A stretch of DNA of 64,000 nucleotides from an uncultured Opitutia bacterium (lineage in GTDB: Bacteria; Verrucomicrobiota; Verrucomicrobiia; Opitutales; UBA953), in the NCBI GenBank assembly GCA_903840355.1, contig CAIMFJ010000001.1, positions 98,326-162,325 of the forward strand. Reading direction: 5' to 3'. Positions 38,296-48,021 of this stretch are shown here, one piece after another (within the stretch, counting starts at the first letter, position 1; each line of letters begins with the position of its first letter). The notes under the pieces are model-generated. The model did not search any database, was not told the origin of the DNA, and saw nothing but the letters and a program-made list of their open reading frames with translations. A program made the translations under genes and the position numbers.

Positions 38296-41200
38296 TCACT
38301 TGGTCGGGATTAATTCGGCAGGAGTCAGCGGCGGCTTGCCGACTTCGCCACGCAAGGCCTTCACGTCTTCGGGCTTCACCACGCCTGCGTGATTACCGAA
38401 CGAGTTGCGCACGTAGGTTAAGACGGCGGCAATTTGCTCATCGGTCTGCTGCGCTTGGGCAGGCATCGGAGCCGGCAGTTGATAATCCTTACCGGAAACC
38501 TTGATGGGCCCTTGTAAGCCACGCAGTTGAATACGGATCAGGTTCTCGGCCGGACCGTTCACCCAATTCGATTGAGCAAGCGGCGGCGCAATCACGGTGC
38601 CTTCGGCATTCGGACCGTGGCAAGCCGAGCAGAGCATAAAGCCTTGGCGCCCCAAGGACATCACGGCGGGATCAATCCCCGTATTGGCGACCACCGTCTT
38701 GATTGTCGAGATATCCAAGGACTTAGGCTCGGCGCCTTTCGCCACCGGAACGCCCTTCTCCAAGGTCGATAACCAAGCCACCAAGTCACGCACTTCATGC
38801 GGCGTTAGGAGCGCATCCAAGGCTGGCATCGCCGAAACGGGTGCGGTCATCGACTTCACATCGCGACGGGCAATGCGCCAGCGGTTACCAGCGACATCTA
38901 CATCCACCGCGTCTTTGGTTTCTTGTAAGAGCGTAGCCGACAGCGTGGCTCCATTGGCGAGCTCGACATTGACAATGCCATAACCCGACACCACGACCGC
39001 CGAAGAATACACAATCGATTCTAAGAGGTAACGGCGATCACCCCGCTTAGCCACGCCGGCTAAATTAGGACCGGCTTCACCACCCGCCGCGTGGGCATCA
39101 GCCGAAGCCCGGTGACAACGCATGCACTGACCGGCAGGGTGCGCTTGATATAACGCGAAACCGTTCGCGGCATCGCCCCCTTCTAAAGCAGGCATCCACT
39201 TCAGGAGTTTATCGTCCGATTTATTCAAGACGTCCTGTAAGTTCGTCAGCGCCGCCTTGACCGCAGGCTCCGGACGAGTCGCCGCAGCATCCATCAATTC
39301 CAAGGCCGCAGGGGAAACGCCCTTCGCGGTTTCTAGTTCCTTGAGGCCCGAGATGAAAAGGGCTTCTACGCCAGGAGCTTGCAACGAGGCCAAGGCCTTC
39401 CAAGCGCCCTGACGGCGCACAGCGGAAGCCGCCTTCACGGCTTTGGACAACTCTTTTAGACCTTCGGTAGGATTGAGCTGCGCCAAGGATGCCATCGCCA
39501 CCATGGCGACTTGGTCGCTCTTATCGACGGCATACTGATTAGCAATTTTCTCCAACGCCTCAGGCTTACGTGCTAACCAAAGTTCTAAGGCTTTCGAGCG
39601 CGCCGCGCCACTGAGCTTCGTGTTCGCCACCAACGTGGCTAAGGTCTCCGAGGAGAGTTTCGTGACGTCTAACTTGTACTTTTCGACGAGTTCCAAAGTG
39701 GCCCGCAGGGTCTCGGAATTACCCTTTAATAATTCAGGTAAGGCCGCACTGAGGCTGGCTTGGACTTCTTGAGCAGGGCGAGGTGCCAGTGGCATCCAGT
39801 GCCCCGTCGACTGATCCGCAGGCGGGGGATTGGTCCACAAACCTAAGAGTCGTAAAGCTTCGCTGCGAACTTCATCAGGGAGTTTAACATCCGTTGCCAC
39901 GCTTACCACGCGCGCCGCATTCTGCTCTCCGCCTAAGCGGAAAGCACTGTGAATCAGACGACGCAACATAAAGGGCGTCCAAGCACGTTCGTCGCGATGG
40001 TCCAACAAGGCAGCCACGGCGGGGCGAGCTGGCTCAAAGGCTAAATCGTGAATGGCCCGAATGGCTTCATCAGCCACCGTGGTGGAGGCGTCCTTTAAGA
40101 AACGGCTCGCCGAAGCATCTCCGCGCCGACGCAACACTATCACCGCCGCCAAACGTACCGAGGCGTTGGCATCGCCGGCAATGGCATCAAAAGTCGCGGG
40201 GGTCTTCGCGAGCGCATCAATCGCGAACGAACCAGCGTGACGCAGGATCGGATCTTTATCCGCATTCTCCCGCAACATCGTCAAAATTTCTGGCAGGAAT
40301 TTGTCGGCACCTAAACGTGCCGCCGCAATCGTAGCAAACGAACGCACGCGGGGCGAGGGATCCAAGATGAGTTGTCCCAAGGGCAAATCATTGCCCGCCA
40401 AGGGGGCTTCTTCGATGACTTTCAAAGTTTGCGCCCGCACTTCCGCATCGGGATGCGTCAGCAACGGAATCAGCAACTTAGCCACGGCCACGCGCTCCGC
40501 CAAAGGAGCTTTGGGCGTGGGAGTCGTCCACGCCATACCGGGCGTAAGCGCTGGACCACGACGAGCCAAGATACCCAAACCCCAAATGCCGTGAACGCGT
40601 TCTAAGGGGTTAGTCGATTGGGTCGCTTTCACAAAACGCTCCACCGCATCACTCCGACGCGTGAGTTCTAATTGAGCCCGCAAGCGGACGCGCTGGTCGT
40701 CGTGAGCTAAGAGCTTAGCTAAATCCGCCGAACTGCGCTTCGCAAAACCATCGCGCATCAAACCCGCCACTTCGCGAGCCGCCTCAGCTTTCATCACCTT
40801 ATCCGCCGTGAGCGTGATAATCCGGCCGGCATCATGCGATTCCCAACCGGTAATAAAGTCCGCCACCACCAAGCGACCCTTCCAGTCATATTCAACATCG
40901 GTCGCCGCCACACCCCAAAGCAATTGGTGCGATTCGGTCATCTTCATCCCGGCACCCGAGGGCTCCATCTTGAAAGACCAAATACCCGAAGCCGGGGCGG
41001 AACCACGGTAGTCACAAATATGGAAGTGTTGTGCTTCCGCTTCTAAGAAACCTGCTCCGGGGTGATACGTTAAGCCCGAGGGACCAGAAGTGATATACGC
41101 CGCCGGGGGAATAATGAACGCGGGCTGAATCGGATTTTGTAGTTCCCAAGTTTTTTCCGTCATCCAGCGCGAAGGCGGACGCTGCTCGAGACCGATTTCA

Positions 41201-42621
41201 CGGTGGAAAGTGAACATGGTCTGGTGTTCCATTTCCCAACCGGAATCCGCACCTTCGACAACATACACCACACGGGCAGCGTCGCCTTGGTCCGAATTAT
41301 TATCAACCGAGATACCATTACCATACTCGTCAAAAGCCAATTCTTTAGGATTTCTTAAACCGAAGTGGACGACTTCGAAGTCCGTGCCATCAGGCTCAAA
41401 ACGGAACACCGCACCTCGGTTATGCGAGTCATACTTGCGACCTTCCTTGGTCGTAAAATTAAAACCACGGTCCCCAATCGTCCCCCAAACGCGACCATCG
41501 GGACCAATCACGAAACCATTCATGTCGTGACCTGAGAGCGAAACGCGCACCCCAAAGCCTTCTTCAATCACCTTACGTTCCGTGCTCACGCCGTCCTGCT
41601 TAGGATCATGCAACATCCATAATTTAGGAATGCAGGCAAAGTAGACCGTGTCGTCCCACGCCATCACCCCCGAACCGGTACCATCCAAAACATCGTTAAA
41701 CTTATCGGCAAATACCTTCGACTTCACGAACACCCCATCAGCTTGCTCGTCGCTCAAGTGACGAATAACTTCCGACTTCGCCGTCATCCACTCGAGGGAT
41801 TTCTTATTCGCCCATTTCTTATGCAAAGCCAAGCGATCGGCGGTGGTCATGGACGCCAAATCATCGTGATACCAATATAAATTATTGCGGTCATCCTCGA
41901 CGCCAAAGCGGAAACGGTGCGTCTCGGCTACATAGAGGCTACCATCATTACCGAATGAAATCGCCGTAGGCGAAGTCACCCCGGTTTCGGCATGTCCACC
42001 CGTGACTTTAAACGAGGCCCCTGGCTCTAAAGCCGCACTGCCCTCACCCGCCACGCGCACTAAATTATTTTGTGCCTTCTGCTTTGGACGACCTCCGGTG
42101 GGGAACTTGGGTTTCTCGTCCGTGGAGAACACAAAGTGATCCGCCGCAATGATGCCCCATGGACCGACTTCATTGTCCACGATGCGGATGACGCCACGCT
42201 TACCTTTAAATTCTTTAATATCCCACACCACTTCTCGCAGGAATAAGTCATTTTTGCCCACGGCTTCGCGGACGACTTTACCCTCAATCACCAACTGCAC
42301 GGCGGTTTTGCCTGGGTGATTACCACCCGCAATTAAGAAGCCGAGGTAGGGGTCATTGAGTAAGAGCACGGGCGAGGTCAACGTGCCCGTCGCAGCATCG
42401 CCACCATGCCCCGAGCAAACCAGGGAGTTACCACCGTAATTGCGAAACTCCCCATTAACGCCATCGCAATGGCCCGCCACGGGAGCGAGACCGAAAGCCG
42501 TGCCCGTGGTCTGCCAACTGTCAAAGCCATCGCCTTCAAAGGCCTGAATGACCTTGGTCTCCGCCAACGCGGGGACGGCAGATAGGCCAAGCCATAAAAA
42601 TGCCAGAGATAAAGACTTCAT
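38296..42621 (-). CDS. Giant PVC-type periplasmic dehydrogenase-cytochrome with HEAT repeats
   Basis: 1441 residues with a signal peptide (about 1-20, ...VPALAE). Order of parts: an N-terminal beta-sandwich (about 25-165), a sugar-dehydrogenase-type beta-propeller (about 215-640; ISFGNDGSLYVAETH, NPKELAFDEYGNGISVDNNSDQGD), HEAT-like helical repeats (about 650-1150), then two cytochrome c domains with CMRCH (about 1166-1170) and CSACH (about 1331-1335). The last domain closely resembles the two cytochromes of the act operon (LTYVRNSFGNHAG). PVC bacteria carry many such proteins, thought to oxidise sugars or alcohols and hand electrons to the respiratory chain; substrate unknown. Confidence 0.88.
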   Translation of the reverse strand: MKSLSLAFLWLGLSAVPALAETKVIQAFEGDGFDSWQTTGTAFGLAPVAGHCDGVNGEFRNYGGNSLVCSGHGGDAATGTLTSPVLLLNDPYLGFLIAGGNHPGKTAVQLVIEGKVVREAVGKNDLFLREVVWDIKEFKGKRGVIRIVDNEVGPWGIIAADHFVFSTDEKPKFPTGGRPKQKAQNNLVRVAGEGSAALEPGASFKVTGGHAETGVTSPTAISFGNDGSLYVAETHRFRFGVEDDRNNLYWYHDDLASMTTADRLALHKKWANKKSLEWMTAKSEVIRHLSDEQADGVFVKSKVFADKFNDVLDGTGSGVMAWDDTVYFACIPKLWMLHDPKQDGVSTERKVIEEGFGVRVSLSGHDMNGFVIGPDGRVWGTIGDRGFNFTTKEGRKYDSHNRGAVFRFEPDGTDFEVVHFGLRNPKELAFDEYGNGISVDNNSDQGDAARVVYVVEGADSGWEMEHQTMFTFHREIGLEQRPPSRWMTEKTWELQNPIQPAFIIPPAAYITSGPSGLTYHPGAGFLEAEAQHFHICDYRGSAPASGIWSFKMEPSGAGMKMTESHQLLWGVAATDVEYDWKGRLVVADFITGWESHDAGRIITLTADKVMKAEAAREVAGLMRDGFAKRSSADLAKLLAHDDQRVRLRAQLELTRRSDAVERFVKATQSTNPLERVHGIWGLGILARRGPALTPGMAWTTPTPKAPLAERVAVAKLLIPLLTHPDAEVRAQTLKVIEEAPLAGNDLPLGQLILDPSPRVRSFATIAAARLGADKFLPEILTMLRENADKDPILRHAGSFAIDALAKTPATFDAIAGDANASVRLAAVIVLRRRGDASASRFLKDASTTVADEAIRAIHDLAFEPARPAVAALLDHRDERAWTPFMLRRLIHSAFRLGGEQNAARVVSVATDVKLPDEVRSEALRLLGLWTNPPPADQSTGHWMPLAPRPAQEVQASLSAALPELLKGNSETLRATLELVEKYKLDVTKLSSETLATLVANTKLSGAARSKALELWLARKPEALEKIANQYAVDKSDQVAMVAMASLAQLNPTEGLKELSKAVKAASAVRRQGAWKALASLQAPGVEALFISGLKELETAKGVSPAALELMDAAATRPEPAVKAALTNLQDVLNKSDDKLLKWMPALEGGDAANGFALYQAHPAGQCMRCHRASADAHAAGGEAGPNLAGVAKRGDRRYLLESIVYSSAVVVSGYGIVNVELANGATLSATLLQETKDAVDVDVAGNRWRIARRDVKSMTAPVSAMPALDALLTPHEVRDLVAWLSTLEKGVPVAKGAEPKSLDISTIKTVVANTGIDPAVMSLGRQGFMLCSACHGPNAEGTVIAPPLAQSNWVNGPAENLIRIQLRGLQGPIKVSGKDYQLPAPMPAQAQQTDEQIAAVLTYVRNSFGNHAGVVKPEDVKALRGEVGKPPLTPAELIPTK

Positions 42622-42706
42622 AGGGTATGGGTATTAGACCCTAAACAAAGGAGAAGTTTCCCTTAGGTCGACAAAGAGTTCTAAAAATAACCGCTCCGAC
42701 GCTAAA

Positions 42707-43684
42707 TCAGCGAATTCCCGACAAAACTTGGAATTTAGCCCCAAAATGAGCGGGGTGGGTAAACGCTCTGAGTCGACTGGTTAACTCCAGATCTCCCGAG
42801 GTCGCCCAGCGCTCCATCAACCCACCTGCTCGCTTTACCAGAAAAGCTTCTTGGCGCTCTACACTGACCTTCCGAAACCCGGCCTGCTCCACAATCGGCA
42901 ACAGGCGATCCCAAAGCACATGGCAGGTTAAATCCTGTGAACCTAAGTTTTCTAACAATTGTCCCGACATCTGGTGCTTCGCATACGAACGCGCGGTGCC
43001 CGCAGGTGAAGACTCCAAACATTGGGCCAGCGTTTTGCCGTAATCTAAAAAAATTAAAGCGCCCTGCCACCGAGCCTGTACGATTTTACGAAGGAGCGCT
43101 TCCGCCGCTAAAGATACATCCAAGATCCAGCCTTCGCTGACCACCTTGGGCAAACTGTGCGCGAAAGCCTCTACCTCCATCGAACTGAACTGTGGCAACA
43201 CTTCTACGGTAAGTTCTGGGCCATCGACGCGCACCCCTAATTCCTGCCAGCACCCGCCTTGAAAAATTAAACGGTGAAAGGGCTGGGCATCTAAAAGTTC
43301 GTTCGACACCACGATACTGCGTTCGGGCCAAACCTCATCATCCGACCAACCAATCCGTTGATAGCCGGCAAAAGACCCCAAAACACTAGCAAAAGGAGCC
43401 TGTCCTGGCTCAGCAGCCATCTCCACCAAGGTATATGACTTCGTGTCACCTACCATCGACTGCGCCGCCGCCGTTAACAGCTCACCAAACATCGGACCGA
43501 GCACCGCAGCCGTGGTAAAGTCCGTTCCCGCCGACTTGCCGACGCGCGTTTGCGAGGTGGTGTAATAACCTAAATGTGGAGCATAGAGTGCCAGTTGGAC
43601 TAAACGATTAAAAGCAACGAGTCCGCCGCGGGCCTCGGCTCGCAACAAGCCCACGAGGGCATCATGACGCTCCTTGATTTCCAC
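42707..43684 (-). CDS. MidA/NDUFAF7-type SAM-dependent methyltransferase (DUF185)
   Basis: 325 residues. Family signatures: FNRLVQLALYAPHLGYYTT, SAGTDFTTAAVLGPMFGELL, LVEMAAEPGQ (SAM site, atypical), SIVVSNELLDAQPFHR and LIFLDYGK. In mitochondria this family methylates an arginine of a complex I subunit; bacterial targets are unknown. Confidence 0.85.
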   Translation of the reverse strand: MEIKERHDALVGLLRAEARGGLVAFNRLVQLALYAPHLGYYTTSQTRVGKSAGTDFTTAAVLGPMFGELLTAAAQSMVGDTKSYTLVEMAAEPGQAPFASVLGSFAGYQRIGWSDDEVWPERSIVVSNELLDAQPFHRLIFQGGCWQELGVRVDGPELTVEVLPQFSSMEVEAFAHSLPKVVSEGWILDVSLAAEALLRKIVQARWQGALIFLDYGKTLAQCLESSPAGTARSYAKHQMSGQLLENLGSQDLTCHVLWDRLLPIVEQAGFRKVSVERQEAFLVKRAGGLMERWATSGDLELTSRLRAFTHPAHFGAKFQVLSGIR

Positions 43685-43767
43685 GCCCCCAAGGTGACGC
43701 AGTCTTTTTAGTTCCGCCAGACGAATCGAGGTTGAGCAATCGACTAAATTAGACTGTATGAGGCTTG

Positions 43768-44790
43768 ATGATTCTGGCCATCGAGAGTTCCTGCGATGAG
43801 TCAGCCTTGGCCCTCTTCGACCCCAAGGCTGGCATCGTCCGTGAACTGATCAGTTCGCAAGCGGCTAATCACCAGCAATACGGCGGCGTGGTGCCAGAGC
43901 TAGCCAGTCGCATGCACCTGAGTGCCCTTCCCTTATTACTAGAGGCCTTTCGCGACGATTTACCCCAGGTCACCACGCTCGCCGTGACCCGCGGTCCAGG
44001 CTTGCTGCCCTGCTTGTCGCTCGGCGTCACGATGGCACGCTCGCTCGCCCTCTCACTTTCTTGTCCCCTCGTTGGCGTGAATCACCTGCGAGCCCACGCC
44101 CACTCGCCCTTCATCCCCGTTCATCGCGCCCATCCAACAGAGTTCTTAACGACGCGTCGCAGCCTGCTGCCTCACTTGGGCCTCATCGTATCGGGAGGCA
44201 ACACCCTGCTGATTGAAATCGACGAACACTTAAAACTTTCGGTGATTGGACGCACGGTCGATGATGCCGCTGGTGAAGCCTATGATAAAGGGGCCCGACT
44301 GTTAGGGCTTCCCTACCCTGGTGGTGCCCTCATCGAGCAAAAGGCTCAACTCGGCCAACCAGATAAATTTATTTTCCCACGTGGTATTCCGGAAAAATCG
44401 GACCTGCGTTTTAGTTTTTCCGGATTAAAAACGGCCCTGCGCTATCAGCTAGAAACGATGTCGGATGAAGCCGTGGCGGCCGAGTTGCCGCACCTGTGCG
44501 CTGGCTACCAAGACGCTATCCTCGGGCAGTTAATTTCCAAAGCCAGCGCCGCACTGCATCAAAAACGCTACCGCTCACTGGGACTTTCAGGTGGCGTAGC
44601 AAACAATCAAACCTTGCGCACTCGACTTAGCAGCCTCGCCCAAAAATCCGGAGTCAAAATACTCATCGCCGACCCGGCTCATTGCGGCGACAATGCAGGC
44701 ATGATTGCCTTCGCGGCGTGGTGCGAAAGCGGTTTACCAACGGGCCTGCAAATCAGTCCAGCTCCCGCCTTGGCCGTGGATCAGTTCTAG
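43768..44790 (+). CDS. tsaD: tRNA N6-adenosine threonylcarbamoyltransferase TsaD
   Basis: 340 residues from ATG at 43768 (a TTG one codon earlier is also in frame). Transfers threonylcarbamoyl to A37 of ANN-decoding tRNAs. Motifs: ILAIESSCDESALAL, GGVVPELASRMH, metal-binding NHLRAHAHS (HxxxH kept, with RA in place of the usual EG), VSGGNT, VDDAAGEAYDKGAR, SGGVANNQTLR and CGDNAGMIA. Its stop codon shares the bases CTAG with the stop of the converging hydrolase gene. Confidence 0.95.
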   Translation: MILAIESSCDESALALFDPKAGIVRELISSQAANHQQYGGVVPELASRMHLSALPLLLEAFRDDLPQVTTLAVTRGPGLLPCLSLGVTMARSLALSLSCPLVGVNHLRAHAHSPFIPVHRAHPTEFLTTRRSLLPHLGLIVSGGNTLLIEIDEHLKLSVIGRTVDDAAGEAYDKGARLLGLPYPGGALIEQKAQLGQPDKFIFPRGIPEKSDLRFSFSGLKTALRYQLETMSDEAVAAELPHLCAGYQDAILGQLISKASAALHQKRYRSLGLSGGVANNQTLRTRLSSLAQKSGVKILIADPAHCGDNAGMIAFAAWCESGLPTGLQISPAPALAVDQF

Positions 44791-45344
44791 CCGCGTTTAA
44801 TCAGATCCGTAAACGTCTTAAACTGCGGGTGCTGTGCCCCACCGACCAATGCGTAAAAAACGGTCTCCGTCGGTAAAACTTGGACCCCCGCCGACCGCAA
44901 AGTCGCCCAACATACCGCCGTATCTTCAGGGCGTCGTTCGGTGACGGCATCCGCCAAAATCGTCACCCCGCCCAAGGCCTGCTGGGCTTGTAAGGCGGTT
45001 TGATAAACGCAAACAGGGCCTTCCAAGCCGCAAATTAAAAGGTGTTCAACCCCTTGAGCCTCACAGGCCTGCACTAAATCCTCGACCGCCCAGGCGGAAA
45101 AACTGGTTTTCGCAAAAACTTGGGCCGTCTCGCCAGCCGACTGCAAAAGATCCGGATGGGTAGGACCCAACTTATGGGGCACTTGCTCCGTGAAGAAAAT
45201 AGGGAGTCCCAATAGCCGCGCCGCCTTCACAGCGAGTTCACAGCGACGCAAACAACGCTCCCCTTGCGACATCGCTGGTAAAAAAGCCGTCTGTACGTCC
45301 ACCACCAAAAGGGCCAAGCCTGCGGGAGTCGCTTCTGTTGCCAT
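44787..45344 (-). CDS. Isochorismatase-like cysteine hydrolase
   Basis: 185 residues from ATG at 45342-45344. The catalytic triad of the family is visible: Asp in LLVVDVQTAFL, Lys in FAKTSFSAW, Cys in CGLEGPVCVYQTAL. Similar to YcaC-type hydrolases; substrate unknown. It converges on tsaD with shared stop bases. Confidence 0.87.
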   Translation of the reverse strand: MATEATPAGLALLVVDVQTAFLPAMSQGERCLRRCELAVKAARLLGLPIFFTEQVPHKLGPTHPDLLQSAGETAQVFAKTSFSAWAVEDLVQACEAQGVEHLLICGLEGPVCVYQTALQAQQALGGVTILADAVTERRPEDTAVCWATLRSAGVQVLPTETVFYALVGGAQHPQFKTFTDLIKRG

Positions 45345-45475
45345 CAAACTAAGAAAGGCGACCCCGCCTAGAAGTCAGCCGAAAAGCAATAGTCCGCCTG
45401 TTTCCGGCCAACTCGACGTCAAACTGTGGTGGTTAAAGATTGCCCGCCACAGCGTCCTTAATGCATCGTGACTTC

Positions 45476-45967
45476 ATGGAATGGCAGGTAAAACCTTTGG
45501 CACCCATTTGTGCCTCTTCAGGTCGAGAACTTCATACGGGCGACTCGGTCGTTTGCATCGTACACAAGCCGCTCGGTGGCCATATTGATCGCAGTGATGT
45601 GCTGAGCGAATTTGCGGCAGACTTCAAACCGAACGGTATCTTGCTCGGCAAGTGGACGCGCGAAGTGAAAGATCGCGGCCAAGAAGAACAAGTTCAACGG
45701 GCCCAACTCCTCGCTTCACGCGAAGAATTTTTCCTGTCGCTCTACGAAGATGCCGCAGACCCTTCAGGCGACAAAGCCGTGCTGAAACACATCTTGGCAA
45801 TGCTCCTCGAACGTAAACGAATCCTGCGCCAAGCCGGCCCCGCCGCCAACGGCCAAATTCCCTACGTTCACACGGCCACTAAATCCCTCTACCACGTGCC
45901 GGCCATCGACCTGCAACCTTCCCACCTCCTCCAAGTCGGCGCCTCTCTCGATTTGCTCGTAGGCTAA
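45476..45967 (+). CDS. Conserved-type protein of unknown function
   Basis: 163 residues from the ATG at 45476; in-frame ATGs at 45440 and 45461 are possible but would add poorly coding sequence. The N-terminus has WQVKPLAPICASSGRELHTGD, resembling a degenerate zinc ribbon. The C-terminal half is helical with LKHILAMLLERKRILRQ, then VHTATKSLYHVPA. I have the impression that similar proteins are common in Verrucomicrobiota, but no function is known to me. It is followed after 4 bases by a lipoprotein gene. Confidence 0.6.
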   Translation: MEWQVKPLAPICASSGRELHTGDSVVCIVHKPLGGHIDRSDVLSEFAADFKPNGILLGKWTREVKDRGQEEQVQRAQLLASREEFFLSLYEDAADPSGDKAVLKHILAMLLERKRILRQAGPAANGQIPYVHTATKSLYHVPAIDLQPSHLLQVGASLDLLVG

Positions 45968-45971
45968 TTTC

Positions 45972-46493
45972 ATGACCCTCCTTCGTTCTTTTATCCTCGC
46001 CCTGTCCATCGCGAGCTTCGTCGGTTGTAAAACCAACGATTTCTCCCACGACTCCTTCGGCTCGGTCTTCTTGGAAGCCCCAGAATCAACCAGCAGTGCC
46101 ATGCGCCTGCAGGTGCAATTGGCCGTGAGCGGACTGAAGCTCTACGTCCTCCCGAAAGCACTGGTTCAAGCCGAAGAAATTTTAGCCACGGATGTAGTGG
46201 AAGCAGGCGATCCTGACCTGCGCCAACGCTTCCTGCTGGTCCAAGTCGACCGCGACTCGGCCGCTAAAATCATGGAGTATTCGGCCAAAGCCATCGGCAA
46301 GCATTTCATCTTTGTAGTCAATGAAGACACGGTCGGCATCATGCCCATCGAACAGCAAGTCGTGGACGGCAATTTACTCTTCCACGTCGAACAAAAAGGC
46401 ATGTCCAACGATGAAGCGGCCGTAGCTCTCAGCAAGAAGCTCAACGCCACCATCGTTAAACTGCGCAAATTAAAGGACAAGGAAGGCAAGTGA
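45972..46493 (+). CDS. Lipoprotein with SecDF P1-head-like domain
   Basis: 173 residues. Lipoprotein signal with lipobox VGC at residues 17-19. The mature part resembles the P1 head subdomain of SecD: an N-terminal strand-rich part, then SAAKIMEYSAKAIGKHFIFVVNEDTVGIMPIEQQVVDGN and an EEA-like helix SNDEAAVALSKKLN. SecD head domains bind emerging preproteins; a free-standing lipoprotein version could have an assembly role. Its stop overlaps the next gene's GTG. Confidence 0.6.
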   Translation: MTLLRSFILALSIASFVGCKTNDFSHDSFGSVFLEAPESTSSAMRLQVQLAVSGLKLYVLPKALVQAEEILATDVVEAGDPDLRQRFLLVQVDRDSAAKIMEYSAKAIGKHFIFVVNEDTVGIMPIEQQVVDGNLLFHVEQKGMSNDEAAVALSKKLNATIVKLRKLKDKEGK

Positions 46494-47476
46494 TTTTCTG
46501 GCGTTGGGCAGGCGTCCTCCTCGCAACAAGTGGCTTAAACTTGTTCGCGACTGAAATCGTTTGGCCAACCTCGCTGGATCGCACCACCATTCATAGCCCC
46601 TTGGATTACTTGCAAGCGACGGCGTCAGGGCGACCTGAATCCGGTGGCTTCGGGATGGTGCGCGAAGATGGGCATCGGTTCCACGAAGGGGTAGATATTC
46701 GAGCCACAGCTCGGGATAAGAACGGGGAGCCGACTGATTTGATTTACTCCGCCCTCGATGGGCAAGTGGCCTACCTCAATAAGCAAGCGAACGGGGGCTA
46801 TGGTAAGTATATCGTCTTGTTTCACCCCCAAGCGGAACTGCCAGTCTACACGCTCTACGCTCACTTGGCTTCCATCGACCCTTCCCTCAAGGTGGGCGAT
46901 TCGATCAATCGCAGCAAAGTCATTGGCGTGATGGGTCACACCTCCATCGGTACCGAAGCCATCCCCCGCGAACGAGCTCACCTGCACTTCGAAATCGGGG
47001 TCCGTTTAAGTGATAATTTTAATACATGGTATGCCACCGAACCTGAATACCGCGGCGTCCCCAACCCCCACGGTCTCTGGCATGGACAAAACCTCGCAGG
47101 CTTTAACCCGCAAATCGTCCTCACGTCGTCACGCATCAACCTGCTGTCTGGCCTGCAAAATGAGCCAACCGCCTTGGCGGTGACGATTCGCACCGACCAT
47201 GCTCCCGATTTCGTCAAACGCCACCCCAGCTTAGTCAGTGGCGATGCAAAAAAGGCCGCAGGCTGGTATGTTGAATTCACCTGGGAAGGGGTTCCCAAAA
47301 AGTGGCTGGCCCTGCCTCCACAAAGCCTGCAACTGCCCCAGGGGCGCTGGAGCTACGTGGGCCTCAACTACCAATTAAAAGACGTGCTCGTGCAGCATAA
47401 GATGATCACGCCTGACACCAAGAAAGCCGGCGAGACCTTGATTCGCCAAGTCAGCATCTTGCTCGCGGGAATCTAA
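46490..47476 (+). CDS. M23 family metallopeptidase (LytM-like)
   Basis: 328 residues from a GTG overlapping the previous stop by 4 bases (GTGA). N-terminal signal-like helix (about 4-20). The M23 core has the zinc ligands in RFHEGVDIRA and AHLHFEIGV, with LYAHLASIDPSLKVGD between. About 140 further residues follow with no known domain. It probably cleaves peptidoglycan cross-links or acts as an amidase activator; coupled to the SecD-head lipoprotein. Confidence 0.87.
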   Translation: MIFWRWAGVLLATSGLNLFATEIVWPTSLDRTTIHSPLDYLQATASGRPESGGFGMVREDGHRFHEGVDIRATARDKNGEPTDLIYSALDGQVAYLNKQANGGYGKYIVLFHPQAELPVYTLYAHLASIDPSLKVGDSINRSKVIGVMGHTSIGTEAIPRERAHLHFEIGVRLSDNFNTWYATEPEYRGVPNPHGLWHGQNLAGFNPQIVLTSSRINLLSGLQNEPTALAVTIRTDHAPDFVKRHPSLVSGDAKKAAGWYVEFTWEGVPKKWLALPPQSLQLPQGRWSYVGLNYQLKDVLVQHKMITPDTKKAGETLIRQVSILLAGI

Positions 47477-47478
47477 AA

Positions 47479-48021
47479 TCAGTTCAGGCCTAAATCTTCA
47501 GGCGACTTCATCTCGAGCAATAAATCGGGACGATGCTGCCACAATAACCGCAACCATAAGTTGCGACCTTCAAGGTGTTCGTGCTGTCGTTCAAAGCGCG
47601 CTGTCACCCAAACTTTTTGTTTCAATTCCTGCTCCAACTGCCCCGGACTCCAACCAGCATATCCGACAAAAGCGAAGAGGTGAAACTGTTCATCCTGCGT
47701 CAACTCGATGGCTTCCGCTTCGCTGATGCCATAACGTAAGGCCGCGGGCCCACGGCTACCGAAACGCCATCCGCCGAAGGCCATGCGATCGGTAGCGACA
47801 GGCCCACCGAGGTGCAAAGGAATCGAGGCCAAGGGCGAACCCATCAGTTCAACCTTCAACTCGCCTAAACACTTCCCCATGGGGCGATTTAAAATCACCC
47901 CCATCGCCCCTTCGCGATCATGCACATGCATCAAGACGACGGTTTCGCCAAAATTCTCATCCTGCTGCAAGGGGTGCGAAATCAGCAACTGCCCTGCTAA
48001 CGATGGAAACTTGGCTGCCAT
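47479..48021 (-). CDS. YqgE/AlgH family protein (UPF0301)
   Basis: 180 residues. Family features: GQLLISHPLQQDENFGETVVLMHVHDREGAMGVILNRP, HLGGPV, FVGYAGWSPGQLEQEL. Function not settled. It converges on the M23 gene with a 2-base gap and touches the deaminase gene upstream by one base. Confidence 0.93.
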   Translation of the reverse strand: MAAKFPSLAGQLLISHPLQQDENFGETVVLMHVHDREGAMGVILNRPMGKCLGELKVELMGSPLASIPLHLGGPVATDRMAFGGWRFGSRGPAALRYGISEAEAIELTQDEQFHLFAFVGYAGWSPGQLEQELKQKVWVTARFERQHEHLEGRNLWLRLLWQHRPDLLLEMKSPEDLGLN

